Shown in pieces: positions 1 to 7,843 of a stretch of DNA of 43,652 bases. The notes under the pieces are model-generated. The model did no database searches, had not been told where the DNA came from, and saw nothing but the letters and a program-made list of their open reading frames with translations. A program made the translations under genes and the position numbers. The DNA comes from Clostridiales bacterium (GTDB lineage Bacteria > Bacillota > Clostridia > Oscillospirales > CAG-272), in contig DPGK01000004.1 in NCBI GenBank assembly GCA_003523225.1, positions 184,577 through 228,228 of the forward strand. Direction: 5' to 3'. Within the stretch, counting starts at the first letter, position 1. Each line of letters starts with the position of its first letter.

Positions 1-1182
1 CTCATCCACGATTTTCATAAACTCCTGACGTTCCATAAAAGACCATCGGGAGTCCATGATCAGATAGCCCTTGAAAAGCCCATCTTTCACGCGGTATGCG
101 ACGAAGTGATTGCTCAGGCGACGCAATGCAGCTCGTTTTGCCGTGCTGTGCCGCTCTGACAGCAGTTTCTGTACTGTTATCCAATCCTCTTTTTTGATAA
201 TCGCTGTGTGATGGTTTTCCTTGAAATACATATTCAAGTCCGTGTTTTTAACCGACTTGTGTGTGCGGAAATCTTTGGTATAGGTTTTCTGCATCAAGGC
301 ATCACCGCAGTATTTCTCATTTCGGAGGATGCTGCGGACAGTACCGGCAGACCAGAGGTCATTACCCATGGGAGATTTGATCCCCTGCTCTGTCAGGGCA
401 GCAGCTATTTCCGCTGGCGTTGCGCCCTCCAAGCAGCTTTCGTAGATATACTCGACAATTCGTGCCTCGGTAGGTTCGATAACCAACCGCCCAAAGTGGT
501 CACGGTAGAAGCCCAACGTGTTCTGCACAGAGAACTTGTAAATGCCCTCCGCCATACGCCAGCGAATACCTGCTTTAATGGCCTCACTCTTTTGTTGGGA
601 TTCCATTTCAGCCAGAGCAGCCAATAGTGAGATCAGGAGGTTATTCCGTCCATCACCGGTATAGGTAATTCCCTCGGTCTCAAACTCAACGGAAACAGGG
701 GGATTCAGTGCGGAAAGCGTTCGCAGATTATCCAGAATATCCACGATATTTCTACCAAAACGGCTGATGCTTTTCGTGAGGATCAAGTCAATTTTTCCGT
801 CCACCGCGTCGGTAATCATTTTCTGAAAGCCCAGACGCTTTTCTACGGTAGTTGCACTTATCCCTTCATCTTGATAGATTTCAACCAGTTGCCATTGCGG
901 ATTGGCTTCAATTCTCTTGGTAAAATGATGAATCTGCATATCGAAACTGCCGATCTGTTGTTCCTCCTGCGTGCTGACGCGGCAATATGCCGCAACGCGG
1001 AGTTTGGGGGGTTCCGCTGCAATTTCTCGCCTTTTTTGCGGCGGGATGACAATGACACCATTTCCGCGCTGATTATAGGAAATTTCGTCCTGCATCTGGC
1101 GACGTTTTTGTTCTCTGCGCTCAGCTCGGCTGCTGGTCTGCCGCTCGGCCTCTATCGCTTTGGGATCAAGCGGTTTTGCCAT
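1..1182 (-). CDS. Large serine recombinase, 3' end beyond window
   Basis: Site-specific recombinase of the resolvase/invertase superfamily, of the kind clostridial integrative elements use to excise and integrate. The frame is open from the ATG at 1182 to the left window edge (394 codons, no stop), so the C-terminus lies outside. After a charged N-terminal extension of about 60 residues the catalytic domain begins with AAYCRVSTQEEQ, whose Ser is the expected nucleophile. SKSISRFGRN, the helix AEMESQQKSE and a recombinase domain with a YCGDAL motif follow. The start is supported by AGGAGG six bases upstream. It probably mobilised the left accessory block. The N-terminal extension and motif set are unlike the recombinase at 29.5-31.2 kb, so the two accessory blocks carry different enzymes. 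A forward-strand frame over 208-627 is only its shadow. Confidence 0.9.
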   Translation of the reverse strand, partial: MAKPLDPKAIEAERQTSSRAERREQKRRQMQDEISYNQRGNGVIVIPPQKRREIAAEPPKLRVAAYCRVSTQEEQQIGSFDMQIHHFTKRIEANPQWQLVEIYQDEGISATTVEKRLGFQKMITDAVDGKIDLILTKSISRFGRNIVDILDNLRTLSALNPPVSVEFETEGITYTGDGRNNLLISLLAALAEMESQQKSEAIKAGIRWRMAEGIYKFSVQNTLGFYRDHFGRLVIEPTEARIVEYIYESCLEGATPAEIAAALTEQGIKSPMGNDLWSAGTVRSILRNEKYCGDALMQKTYTKDFRTHKSVKNTDLNMYFKENHHTAIIKKEDWITVQKLLSERHSTAKRAALRRLSNHFVAYRVKDGLFKGYLIMDSRWSFMERQEFMKIVDE

Positions 1183-1234
1183 ATCCTGCCTCCTGCACCG
1201 AGAACGCAACTATTCTTTTGCGCTGCATGGGCAT
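1166..1234 (-). CDS. Possible 22-residue leader peptide overlapping the recombinase start
   Basis: A short frame begins with ATG at 1234, four bases after a strong AGGAGG, and stops 17 bases inside the recombinase gene in another frame. The recombinase ribosome binding site lies within it, so its translation could couple to or control recombinase translation. It has no recognisable domain. It could equally be a chance frame or the tail of a lost upstream gene. Confidence 0.3.
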   Translation of the reverse strand: MPMQRKRIVAFSVQEAGYGKTA

Positions 1235-1335
1235 ACCACCTCCTTTTCAGTAAATTTTGACTTTTCACGGAATCACCACCTTATCTTCCAATATTTCTAT
1301 GACATACCGAAAAATCGGGCTGCCAACATAAATAG

Positions 1336-1361
1336 AGGGCGGCAGAATGCCCTGCCGCCCT
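1336..1361 (-). terminator. Terminator-like hairpin after the PIN gene
   Basis: A perfect 9-bp stem (AGGGCGGCA with TGCCGCCCT) and an 8-base loop lie just beyond the stop of the minus-strand PIN gene. The downstream side is only moderately T-rich (CTATTTATG). It separates the defence-like operon from the recombinase gene. Confidence 0.6.
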
Positions 1362-1381
1362 GAAATCAATATTCAGTCGCT

Positions 1382-1852
1382 TCAAAATTGCCATCCCTCA
1401 CGTTCGCATAAGCCCAAAATGTCAATGCACGGAACATTCAAGCTTTTGCAGACATACGGTATTTTCTTTTCACCTTTTTTATTCTCTTCGGTGATTACTG
1501 TTAGTCCATACTTCATGGCTGTGGCAATTAAGAAGGCATCTCCCGATGATTTGACTTGCTTGAAATCGATAAGTTGTGGATTAGATGTAACGACCTTTTT
1601 GACGTTATCCTGAATATCATCATCAATGGGCAGCACCACGCCATGTAACCCTATGTACCATTTTTTTAAATCGTCATCATTCACTTCTTCAATTATTTCC
1701 GAGCAGGTTACTATGCGCTTTTGCTCAATTAGCTCGTCCATGTGATGCCAAAGTGTCTTATTGATGCTTCTCCGATGTGGTTCATCATCTTTTTGTGAAA
1801 GGATCGAAGATGTGTCTATGATATATTTGGGTTCAGAATCATGATTCACCAT
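1382..1852 (-). CDS. PIN-like (DUF4411-type) protein, probable toxin nuclease
   Basis: Small PIN-superfamily protein of about 156 residues that resembles the DUF4411 family, which commonly follows XRE-ImmA/IrrE genes in toxin-antitoxin or defence loci. PIN domains cleave RNA with an acidic metal site. Candidate ligands are Asp in YIIDTSS near the N-terminus, the Glu pair in SEIIEEV mid-protein, and Asp in SSGDAFLIATA followed by VITEE. A GTG fifteen bases upstream is in frame, but ATG at 1852 has GGGAGG at the right distance and overlaps the end of the preceding gene (ATGGTGA), so the two are translationally coupled. Nuclease activity is inferred from family membership. Confidence 0.75.
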   Translation of the reverse strand: MVNHDSEPKYIIDTSSILSQKDDEPHRRSINKTLWHHMDELIEQKRIVTCSEIIEEVNDDDLKKWYIGLHGVVLPIDDDIQDNVKKVVTSNPQLIDFKQVKSSGDAFLIATAMKYGLTVITEENKKGEKKIPYVCKSLNVPCIDILGLCEREGWQF

Positions 1853-3030
1853 TTCGATACCTCCCACATAAATTTTTCTATATGGTTCTGTTTTACGCCG
1901 AGATAGCGAGATATATCCTGCTTGTCAAAGTAACCCTCTCGATAACCATGAAAGAATGCCCGGCATAATGCAGGGCTATTCTGGTCAATAGCCTCACGCG
2001 GAATATTCCTAGGAATACCTTTACCAGTTAGCTTTCTATATTCCTGTGCAGCCTTTCGCTCGTTTTCAAACTGTGATCTTATTGCGGCTATCAGCATCGC
2101 ATACTTAGGTTGTCCAATTTTCCCAGAATCCAGTAAACGGCGACAAATAACTTCCTTACTTACTGAAAACTTATCCGCTAGTGATGAAACAACGTCCAAA
2201 TCTATTTCTGATTGCGTATAGCTGCCAAGCTGTTTGTTCAGATTTACCCGGGGTACAAGAACTTCTCCAGCAACCGCGTTGCAAAAGACTTCCTCCGCCT
2301 GTGCGGAAAATGAGTCAATCATGTCATTACAGATAACCGAACTTCGCTTAATCAGGTGGACAAGTTCATGAATAATCGAAAATGTTTTAGCCGGGTATCG
2401 ATCATCATTATTAAGCCCGATAATTGGCATTGTGGTGTCGTATATGGCAAATCCACGGGCAACCTCAGTATCTACGCCGGTAAAGCAATGCACAAATACA
2501 CCGGCATTCTCGACAACATTGCGAATGTATAAATAGAACTGCCTTGTGCTCTGGCATTTATATTGCACATTTGAATCAATACCAAGACTATTTCTGATTT
2601 CTCGTGCCCAATGGATAACATTATCATCTGGACAATTTATGGACATACCAAATTTCACTGTGCGCTCTTTCAAAGCTTGCCTGGATTCCAGAAGCAAATC
2701 GCGAGCAGAAAGAATATCGAAAATAGCAAGATTCAATGCGCTGTTATCAACAACTGCGTCGGGCAAAGTACGGAGATTTCGCATTTGAGGCAAGTGCTTT
2801 ACATTAATGTCACTTGCATTCATATACAGTCCGGCAAACGGAATACGGTAACATTTTGCGATGGATTTTGCCTGATTTATTGTGGGAAGCTTCCCTGATT
2901 CATTATTTTCCCACAGAACAATTTTTTCTTCCTTGAACTTTGTAATCCGTGTTACATAGTCAAAAGATATGGCTTTCTTCTCTCGTATAAAGCGCAAAGT
3001 GTCTTTATTTATGCGAGCATATATATACAT
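1846..3030 (-). CDS. XRE-type HTH plus ImmA/IrrE family metallopeptidase
   Basis: About 394 residues. The N-terminal third looks like a divergent Cro/CI helix-turn-helix (residues about 10-65, with LWENNESGKLPTINQA matching the recognition-helix and following region). The middle holds the zinc metallopeptidase signature HELVH with downstream AEEVFCNAVAGE as the third-ligand helix, as in ImmA/IrrE. Such proteins cleave repressors or act as antitoxin/regulator for the adjacent PIN gene. ATG at 3030 lies 11 bases after AGGAGG; an in-frame GTG 12 bases upstream would overlap that site and is less likely. It begins 18 bases after the helicase stop and its end overlaps the PIN start, so helicase, protease and PIN gene look like one transcript. 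Confidence 0.85.
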   Translation of the reverse strand: MYIYARINKDTLRFIREKKAISFDYVTRITKFKEEKIVLWENNESGKLPTINQAKSIAKCYRIPFAGLYMNASDINVKHLPQMRNLRTLPDAVVDNSALNLAIFDILSARDLLLESRQALKERTVKFGMSINCPDDNVIHWAREIRNSLGIDSNVQYKCQSTRQFYLYIRNVVENAGVFVHCFTGVDTEVARGFAIYDTTMPIIGLNNDDRYPAKTFSIIHELVHLIKRSSVICNDMIDSFSAQAEEVFCNAVAGEVLVPRVNLNKQLGSYTQSEIDLDVVSSLADKFSVSKEVICRRLLDSGKIGQPKYAMLIAAIRSQFENERKAAQEYRKLTGKGIPRNIPREAIDQNSPALCRAFFHGYREGYFDKQDISRYLGVKQNHIEKFMWEVSKW

Positions 3031-3048
3031 AGGTGGAACCACCTCCTC

Positions 3049-6000
3049 TTACAGTGCCTTTATCGTCTCCACAAACTGGCTCATGCTGACAGCTCCCGGT
3101 AGGAGATTTTCTCCATCCCTGAACACCATGTAATAACGGTACTGGCTCCCGGCGGCAGTCCGCCATGCGCGTCCCAATTCAATCTTTTCCCGGCTGTCAT
3201 CGTTTTTCAGATGCTCGCCCTTGGTTTCTGCAAAGATTACCTTGCCGCTCTGGGTCATAATCATAATGTCCGGGTAGTGCTTAATATAGCCGTTGATGGC
3301 AAATCCATGCCGGGAGAGATTGCGGTGCCACCAGCGAACATTCGGAAGGGCGGTCAACTCCATAATCAAATCCTGTTCCAGCTTGTTGATGTCGCCATCC
3401 TCGGCTTCATACAAAGAACCGCCGTATATGTCTGTGCTGGTCGTGGGATGGATAACTGACGGCAGCCGATAGGACGGCTGGCATACGATGCGTTCGGTTT
3501 CCAGCCATTTTGCAAAAGTTTCCCGATAATGTGCATCCAGCAGGGATTCAATCTTTTCCTTGATTTTCTTGGCATATCCCAGCGGAGCCTTCTCCATAGC
3601 GGCGATCTGTGCCTTGTCCATATCATCCACGATGCGGTTTATGTAGGATTTCAGTTCGGCAGCGTCCACCATGTTCAGCTTATTGAGTTGATTGAACATC
3701 ATATCCTTGCATTGGCGCACACGACTCTCCGGCGGCAGACTGTTGAAGTATTCCTTGAAATACCGCTGCTCTGCGCTGGTCATTTTGAACACCTTGGGCA
3801 ATCCGCCCTCATTTGCCCGCACATCGACCTCGGCAATCTCATCATCAGCTGCGGCAAAATCAATGTCGTATGCCTTACCTTTCAGCGTGAAGCCTTCGGC
3901 GAGCTGTTCTTTTTCCAGCAGTTCCAGCGTACCTTCCGTAAACAGGGTATCGGGGATCACCTGGAAAAATTGAGGGATCACAAGAGTTTCAAGGTCACTT
4001 TGGAATTGAGGACGAACACGGAAAGTAGCCACTTGTTCCCGCACCTCCCAAGGAAGATTCTGAATCTGCGGATCATCCTGCCCCTGTTTTACGGCGTTGT
4101 TGTACGCTTCACCGGCTTTGGCGGCATCATCCAGCATACTGTCGGCTTTGGGGGTAATTTCTGAGGATTTTTCCTGTTCCCGGCGGCGTTCCAGTTCTGC
4201 CCCGATGGATTTCCCATCCAGCCCTGCAAAATCGTCCTGTTCCGTTTCCAAAGGGGCTTCCGTATCGGAAACTCCTTGCAGTTCGGTAATGTCGATCTGT
4301 ACTGGGGGCTGCTCCGAGACCTGGGGCTTCACAGGTTCGGCCAGACGATAATCCTTGTCGCTGAATCCTGCACTGTTCAATCCCTTGATGATGTGCTGCA
4401 CGGTAGCGTTAAAATCGTTGGAGGAAGTCAGCACATAGGACATATTCAAAGCCGATTGTGTGTGCTGGCGTGTATGGGGCAGACGGAGAATGCGCCCCAA
4501 AATCTGCTCCACATCCACCTGGCTGGTCTTGTTGGCAAGAGAGGCAAGAATATAGGCAAAGGGGCAGTCCCAGCCCTCTTTCAAGGCGTTGACCGTGATG
4601 ATATAGCGAACAGGACAATCGGGAGACATCAAATCCACATTTTTCAGTTCATTTACATCGGCGGTACGAATGGCGATCTGCTCTGCCGGGATGCCAGCGT
4701 CCACCAGCTTGTCCCGCAGTTTTTCAAAGGTGGTAGCGTCCTCCTTGCCTTTTGGTTGTGCCTGGAACAAGGCGATGGGGCGAATATACTTACCTGTTTT
4801 TGTATATTCCGCACAGGCAAGTTCTTCCAGCTTATTCCGCAGATCAATCGCGTCAATCAGCACATCGGATTGACTGTCCCGGTTGTAGACGATCACAGGC
4901 AGCTTGACCATGTTCTCGCCCTTGAGCTGCACCGCGTCCACATACTTTGCCAGCTTCGACGGCATGATGTAATTCGAAGGCGTATAGATTGTCAAGCTCA
5001 GTGACATGAGCAGACTGTAAATGTCGTTATAGTTGATCGCATCGTTCAAGTCGGTCAGGCAGGGGCGCAGTGAAATCGGCGGCAGACGCTCCGGAAATTT
5101 CCCAATGTCGGAGGTATTGTAATACTTTTCGATGTGTTTTCTCGAACGGGCAATCGTCACACTGTCCAGAAGTTCAAAGAAATCAAAATCCAGAGTCCGC
5201 AGAAGCTCGTCCGTTGTGCGTTCATCGGCAGGGAGCTTACTCCATGCGTTGAAAGCCTTCTGTGCCTGACGGAAAATTTCATCAATGCTTTTCGTTGTAT
5301 CAAGTTTTTTGTTTATCTGCGAAGCGTCGCCCTCATAGGCAAGTGCAAGCTGATTCTTGAGGTCAATAAACTTGTTATTAACAGGCGTTGCGGAAAGCAT
5401 CAGCACCTTGGTTTTTACACCTGCGCGAACGACTTTGTTGAGCAGTTTCAGGTAACGGTTTTCTTTTGCATCCTCGCCGGACACCTCACCGCCGTTACGG
5501 AAGTTGTGACTTTCATCAATAACAACAAGGTCATAGTTACCCCAATTCAAGCGGTCAAGGTCAATTCCGTTTGACTGCCCATGCTCGCGGGAAAGGTCCG
5601 TATGATAAAGGACATCATAGCGCAGTCGGTCTGCTGCAATGGGATTGTTGATATAGTTGCCTTTGTATGTATTCCAGTTCTCAGACAACTTTTTCGGGCA
5701 TAGAACAAGAACGGATTTGTTGCGGTTCTCATAATACTTAATGACCGCGAGCGCAGTGAAGGTCTTACCCAGACCAACGCTGTCCGCCAGAATACAGCCG
5801 TTGAATTTCTCAAGTTTACTAATGATGGCAAGAACAGCGTCCCGCTGGAAGTTGTAGAGCATTCCCCATATTTTGCTTTCCTTGAAGCCCGTTGCTTCAT
5901 TGGGCAGCTCGTCCTCCGAAACATCATCAAGGAACTCTTTGAAGATGTTATAGAGCGCGACAAAATAGATATACTCCGGTGCGTTCTCACGATACGCGGC

Positions 6001-6585
6001 GGAGATATTCTCAATCACAATATCCGTGACTTCTTGCAGCTTTTTCTTGTCATTCCAGAGTTGTTCAAAAAGTCCCAGAAAGTAGTTGGCGTTCTCAAAG
6101 CTCTCAGTCTTCTGCACTGGATAATAGGCGTTGTTGCCGCGCTCACAGCCAAGATCGACAGTGGTGAATCCATTGATCGGCATATAGGAGCTTTCATCGA
6201 CCGTCATGAAGCCCATCATTTGCTCCTGTGTGACGTTTGATTTGAAAACCGCCTTGCGTCTGATCCAGTCCGCGCACTCTTTTGCAATCGCTTTTTGGGT
6301 CAGCTCATTGCGGAGTTTTACTTCAAACTCAGTGCCATACAGACTGCTTTCTCTTGAAATGCGAGGAATATAAAACTCCCGCTGCGCCTTTGACGTCTTC
6401 TCGGTTACAAATGTTGGCGAGGTGAAAATGAAACGTAGCTCGTCAATACCCTCAAGCTGCTTTTTGAGTTCCTGATACGCATAGATTGAAAAGCAAGCGG
6501 CGGCAACGGACATCTTGCTGCCTTTATGAATACCCGCTTGCAGATCGTCCTTGACGGTCTTGTTTATGTTATCAATAATCTGCAT
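3049..6585 (-). CDS. Chimeric SNF2-like / type III Res-like helicase with C-terminal nuclease motif
   Basis: 1178 residues. Residues 1-250 look like a degenerate PLD-like region with no clear HKD motif. Residues 265-550 hold SNF2-type helicase motifs: GLGKT (Walker A, about 271), DESH (about 357) and LSAT (about 397). From residue 552 the sequence switches to what I recognise as the C-terminal half of type III restriction Res-like proteins: LKGENMVKLPV, IRPIALFQAQPKG, VNALKEGWDCPFAY and QILGRILR (motif VI). A charged linker follows, then a terminal PD-(D/E)XK-like motif (PDIMIM then FAETKGEH). No Mod methyltransferase gene is present. The predicted role is ATP-driven DNA translocation and cleavage in phage defence, but the hybrid build makes activity uncertain. 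The start has GAGGTG six bases upstream, with a GAGACG/CGTCTC hairpin just before it. Confidence 0.85.
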   Translation of the reverse strand: MQIIDNINKTVKDDLQAGIHKGSKMSVAAACFSIYAYQELKKQLEGIDELRFIFTSPTFVTEKTSKAQREFYIPRISRESSLYGTEFEVKLRNELTQKAIAKECADWIRRKAVFKSNVTQEQMMGFMTVDESSYMPINGFTTVDLGCERGNNAYYPVQKTESFENANYFLGLFEQLWNDKKKLQEVTDIVIENISAAYRENAPEYIYFVALYNIFKEFLDDVSEDELPNEATGFKESKIWGMLYNFQRDAVLAIISKLEKFNGCILADSVGLGKTFTALAVIKYYENRNKSVLVLCPKKLSENWNTYKGNYINNPIAADRLRYDVLYHTDLSREHGQSNGIDLDRLNWGNYDLVVIDESHNFRNGGEVSGEDAKENRYLKLLNKVVRAGVKTKVLMLSATPVNNKFIDLKNQLALAYEGDASQINKKLDTTKSIDEIFRQAQKAFNAWSKLPADERTTDELLRTLDFDFFELLDSVTIARSRKHIEKYYNTSDIGKFPERLPPISLRPCLTDLNDAINYNDIYSLLMSLSLTIYTPSNYIMPSKLAKYVDAVQLKGENMVKLPVIVYNRDSQSDVLIDAIDLRNKLEELACAEYTKTGKYIRPIALFQAQPKGKEDATTFEKLRDKLVDAGIPAEQIAIRTADVNELKNVDLMSPDCPVRYIITVNALKEGWDCPFAYILASLANKTSQVDVEQILGRILRLPHTRQHTQSALNMSYVLTSSNDFNATVQHIIKGLNSAGFSDKDYRLAEPVKPQVSEQPPVQIDITELQGVSDTEAPLETEQDDFAGLDGKSIGAELERRREQEKSSEITPKADSMLDDAAKAGEAYNNAVKQGQDDPQIQNLPWEVREQVATFRVRPQFQSDLETLVIPQFFQVIPDTLFTEGTLELLEKEQLAEGFTLKGKAYDIDFAAADDEIAEVDVRANEGGLPKVFKMTSAEQRYFKEYFNSLPPESRVRQCKDMMFNQLNKLNMVDAAELKSYINRIVDDMDKAQIAAMEKAPLGYAKKIKEKIESLLDAHYRETFAKWLETERIVCQPSYRLPSVIHPTTSTDIYGGSLYEAEDGDINKLEQDLIMELTALPNVRWWHRNLSRHGFAINGYIKHYPDIMIMTQSGKVIFAETKGEHLKNDDSREKIELGRAWRTAAGSQYRYYMVFRDGENLLPGAVSMSQFVETIKAL

Positions 6586-6659
6586 TTCATCACCTCGTTG
6601 AGACGCACAACCGTCTCCAATCCCAAATTATAGCATAATGGCTGTACGAAAAACCGGAC

Positions 6660-6869
6660 TCAGTTTCCCGCTCGCACAGCTTGGCAAATATCTCCGATGT
6701 CACAATCCAGATAATCACAAATGCGCAGAAGGACAGAAAGAGCTACATCTTCACCTTTGTTGAGCTTGCTCATCGTACCAGCAGCAAGCCCCAAATCTCT
6801 TTTCATCCTAACCTTTGTGATGTCTTTCTGAATAAGAAGCATCAATAGTTTTTTATAACTGATCTTCAT
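6660..6869 (-). CDS. Small XRE-family transcriptional regulator
   Basis: 69 residues, essentially one Cro/CI-type helix-turn-helix (HTH_26-like). RMKRDLGLAAGTMSKLNKGE covers helices 2-3, followed by LLRICDYLDCDIGDIC, a typical ending for this family. ATG at 6869 sits downstream of GAGAGGTG; an in-frame GTG 21 bases upstream has no ribosome binding site. It is the first gene of the minus-strand block, 74 bases ahead of the helicase, behind a strong promoter that contains a palindrome. It therefore probably represses its own promoter and the downstream genes. Confidence 0.85.
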   Translation of the reverse strand: MKISYKKLLMLLIQKDITKVRMKRDLGLAAGTMSKLNKGEDVALSVLLRICDYLDCDIGDICQAVRAGN

Positions 6870-6921
6870 ATAAGCACCTCTCGCTTTCACAACTGTGAGC
6901 TAATATAAGGACTCAGATTAT

Positions 6922-6950
6922 ATTATAGCAGAAAAAGTCGAACTTTTCAA
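6922..6950 (-). promoter_or_regulatory. Sigma-A promoter with internal operator palindrome
   Basis: On the minus strand TTGAAA (6945-6950) and TATAAT (6922-6927) are separated by 17 bases. The spacer and -35 overlap an inverted repeat, AAAAGT-CGA-ACTTTT (6933-6947), well placed for binding by the XRE protein encoded just downstream. It probably drives the XRE-helicase-ImmA-PIN block. Confidence 0.75.
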
Positions 6951-6975
6951 TTTATCAATGCAAGGATTAACAAAA

Positions 6976-6987
6976 AAGTTCCAACTT
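6976..6987. promoter_or_regulatory. Second AAGT/ACTT palindrome upstream of the XRE promoter
   Basis: AAGTT-CC-AACTT is a 12-base inverted repeat about 30 bases upstream of the promoter palindrome, and it shares the AAGT...ACTT half sites. The pair suggests two cooperative operator sites for the XRE repressor. Confidence 0.45.
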
Positions 6988-7028
6988 CTTGGACTGTCCA
7001 TTTTATCCACAGTCTACGCATATAAAAG

Positions 7029-7059
7029 CGGGCCTGACAAGTATGAACTGTCAGACCCG
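7029..7059 (-). terminator. Terminator hairpin after a gene remnant
   Basis: CGGG-C-CTGACA pairs with TGTCAG-A-CCCG, with one mismatch. On the minus strand the stem is followed by CTTTTAT. It lies just beyond the stop codon of the truncated minus-strand remnant at 7066, as expected for that gene's original terminator. Confidence 0.55.
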
Positions 7060-7065
7060 TTAGAT

Positions 7066-7160
7066 TTATTCGCGCTGAGAAAATCGTTGCTGTGTTTGTT
7101 CCTGCTCATCTCCTATGCGGAGTAGCATATCCACATTAGTCTTGATCGTACCAGCAATAA
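7066..7160 (-). pseudogene. 3' remnant of an unidentified gene
   Basis: A minus-strand frame ends with TAA at 7066-7068 and encodes a plausible hydrophilic C-terminus (IKTNVDMLLRIGDEQEQ), followed at once by a terminator hairpin. No start or ribosome binding site exists upstream; instead the frame runs into the opposite-strand small gene at 7165. It looks like the tail of a gene cut by a rearrangement. I do not recognise the family. Confidence 0.35.
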
Positions 7161-7164
7161 GAAA

Positions 7165-7365
7165 ATGCTTAGAAAAGATACCCTTTGTGGATGCTTTTAT
7201 TGTTTGCATATTTTTCCACCAAAAGAAATAAAGGATTGGATAAAAGATAAAAACGGTCCGACCGCATTATGTCCTCACTGTGGTATAGATGCTGTCATTG
7301 GCGAAAGTTCTGGTTATCCTATCACGGAAGATTTTTTGAAGGAAATGAATGAATATTGGTTCTAA
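7165..7365 (+). CDS. Small zinc-ribbon-like cytoplasmic protein, probably 5'-truncated
   Basis: 66 residues with CGCFYC near the N-terminus and CPHCGID in the middle, i.e. two Cys pairs like a zinc ribbon, ending VIGESSGYPITEDFLKEM. The sequence resembles a widespread small 'cytoplasmic protein' family of unknown function in which a dozen or more residues precede CGCFYC. The homologous-looking codons continue in frame upstream of ATG 7165 (SNKK) to a TAG near 7126 without a start, and no ribosome binding site precedes 7165. I therefore suspect the 5' end was lost at the junction with the opposite-strand remnant. Expression is doubtful. Confidence 0.5.
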   Translation: MLRKDTLCGCFYCLHIFPPKEIKDWIKDKNGPTALCPHCGIDAVIGESSGYPITEDFLKEMNEYWF

Positions 7366-7457
7366 ATACTGCTCTTAGAAAACAGCTATATGTTTGAACT
7401 GTACATCTCAGAAGGTTTTTGGCAGTAATTCGATAAATTCCGATTTGTCGAATAGCA

Positions 7458-7490
7458 AACGCCGACAGATCTAAAGAATATGTCGGCGTT
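7458..7490. terminator. Bidirectional-looking terminator
   Basis: A perfect 10-bp stem, AACGCCGACA with TGTCGGCGTT, and a 13-base loop, followed by AATTATTTG. It marks the end of the left accessory block. About 145 bases with no gene separate it from the next promoter. Confidence 0.6.
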
Positions 7491-7634
7491 AATTATTTGT
7501 CTACCGCGGAGCAATTCCGCATTATATAAACAGACTGAATTATGATTTTTCCGATAAGAACATCACGCTTTATCATCATATGGTAAAAAATGATCGGGAA
7601 TGAAAATGTACTTCGCTGAAAAGGCTTATTATAC

Positions 7635-7664
7635 TTGACAGTATTGGTGAGTTCATGGTATAAT
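7635..7664 (+). promoter_or_regulatory. Sigma-A promoter for the first GCGS-tail protein
   Basis: TTGACA (7635-7640), an 18-base spacer and TATAAT (7659-7664). Transcription would start near 7671, leaving an unusually long untranslated leader of about 170 bases before the ATG at 7844. Confidence 0.8.
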
Positions 7665-7674
7665 AGCTTACATA

Positions 7675-7770
7675 GAGTGCAGGATACGTCAGAAGTCGGA
7701 AATGAATATAATAGCTATTGCGGAGAGATCCGGGCGAGCATCCGTATGCGGTCATAGCTGACGCTTTTTG
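7675..7770 (+). promoter_or_regulatory. Structured 5' leader with possible attenuator
   Basis: The leader can form an outer pairing (ATACG near 7683 with CGTAT near 7743), a tetraloop hairpin CGGA-GAGA-TCCG, and a terminal hairpin GCG(G)TCA-TAGC-TGACGC (7748-7764) followed directly by TTTTT. A hairpin plus U-run inside a leader suggests conditional termination. It does not match any riboswitch consensus I can recall. It may also be a fortuitous fold. Confidence 0.35.
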
Positions 7771-7843
7771 TTTCAGTGTTTATCCGCCGCGGAGCGGCAG
7801 ATGATATATTTATCTGAAAAAGCTAAGAAAGGACACTTGAAGA

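Noticed and set aside
208..627. A 139-codon forward frame in the first kilobase
   Set aside because: It is antisense to the serine recombinase, which is open through to the window edge.
3529..5004. Long forward-strand frames opposite the helicase gene
   Set aside because: No motifs or start signals; they mirror the codon pattern of the minus-strand helicase.
7675..7770. Cyclic-di-GMP or other known riboswitch
   Set aside because: No recognisable conserved core; only generic hairpins.
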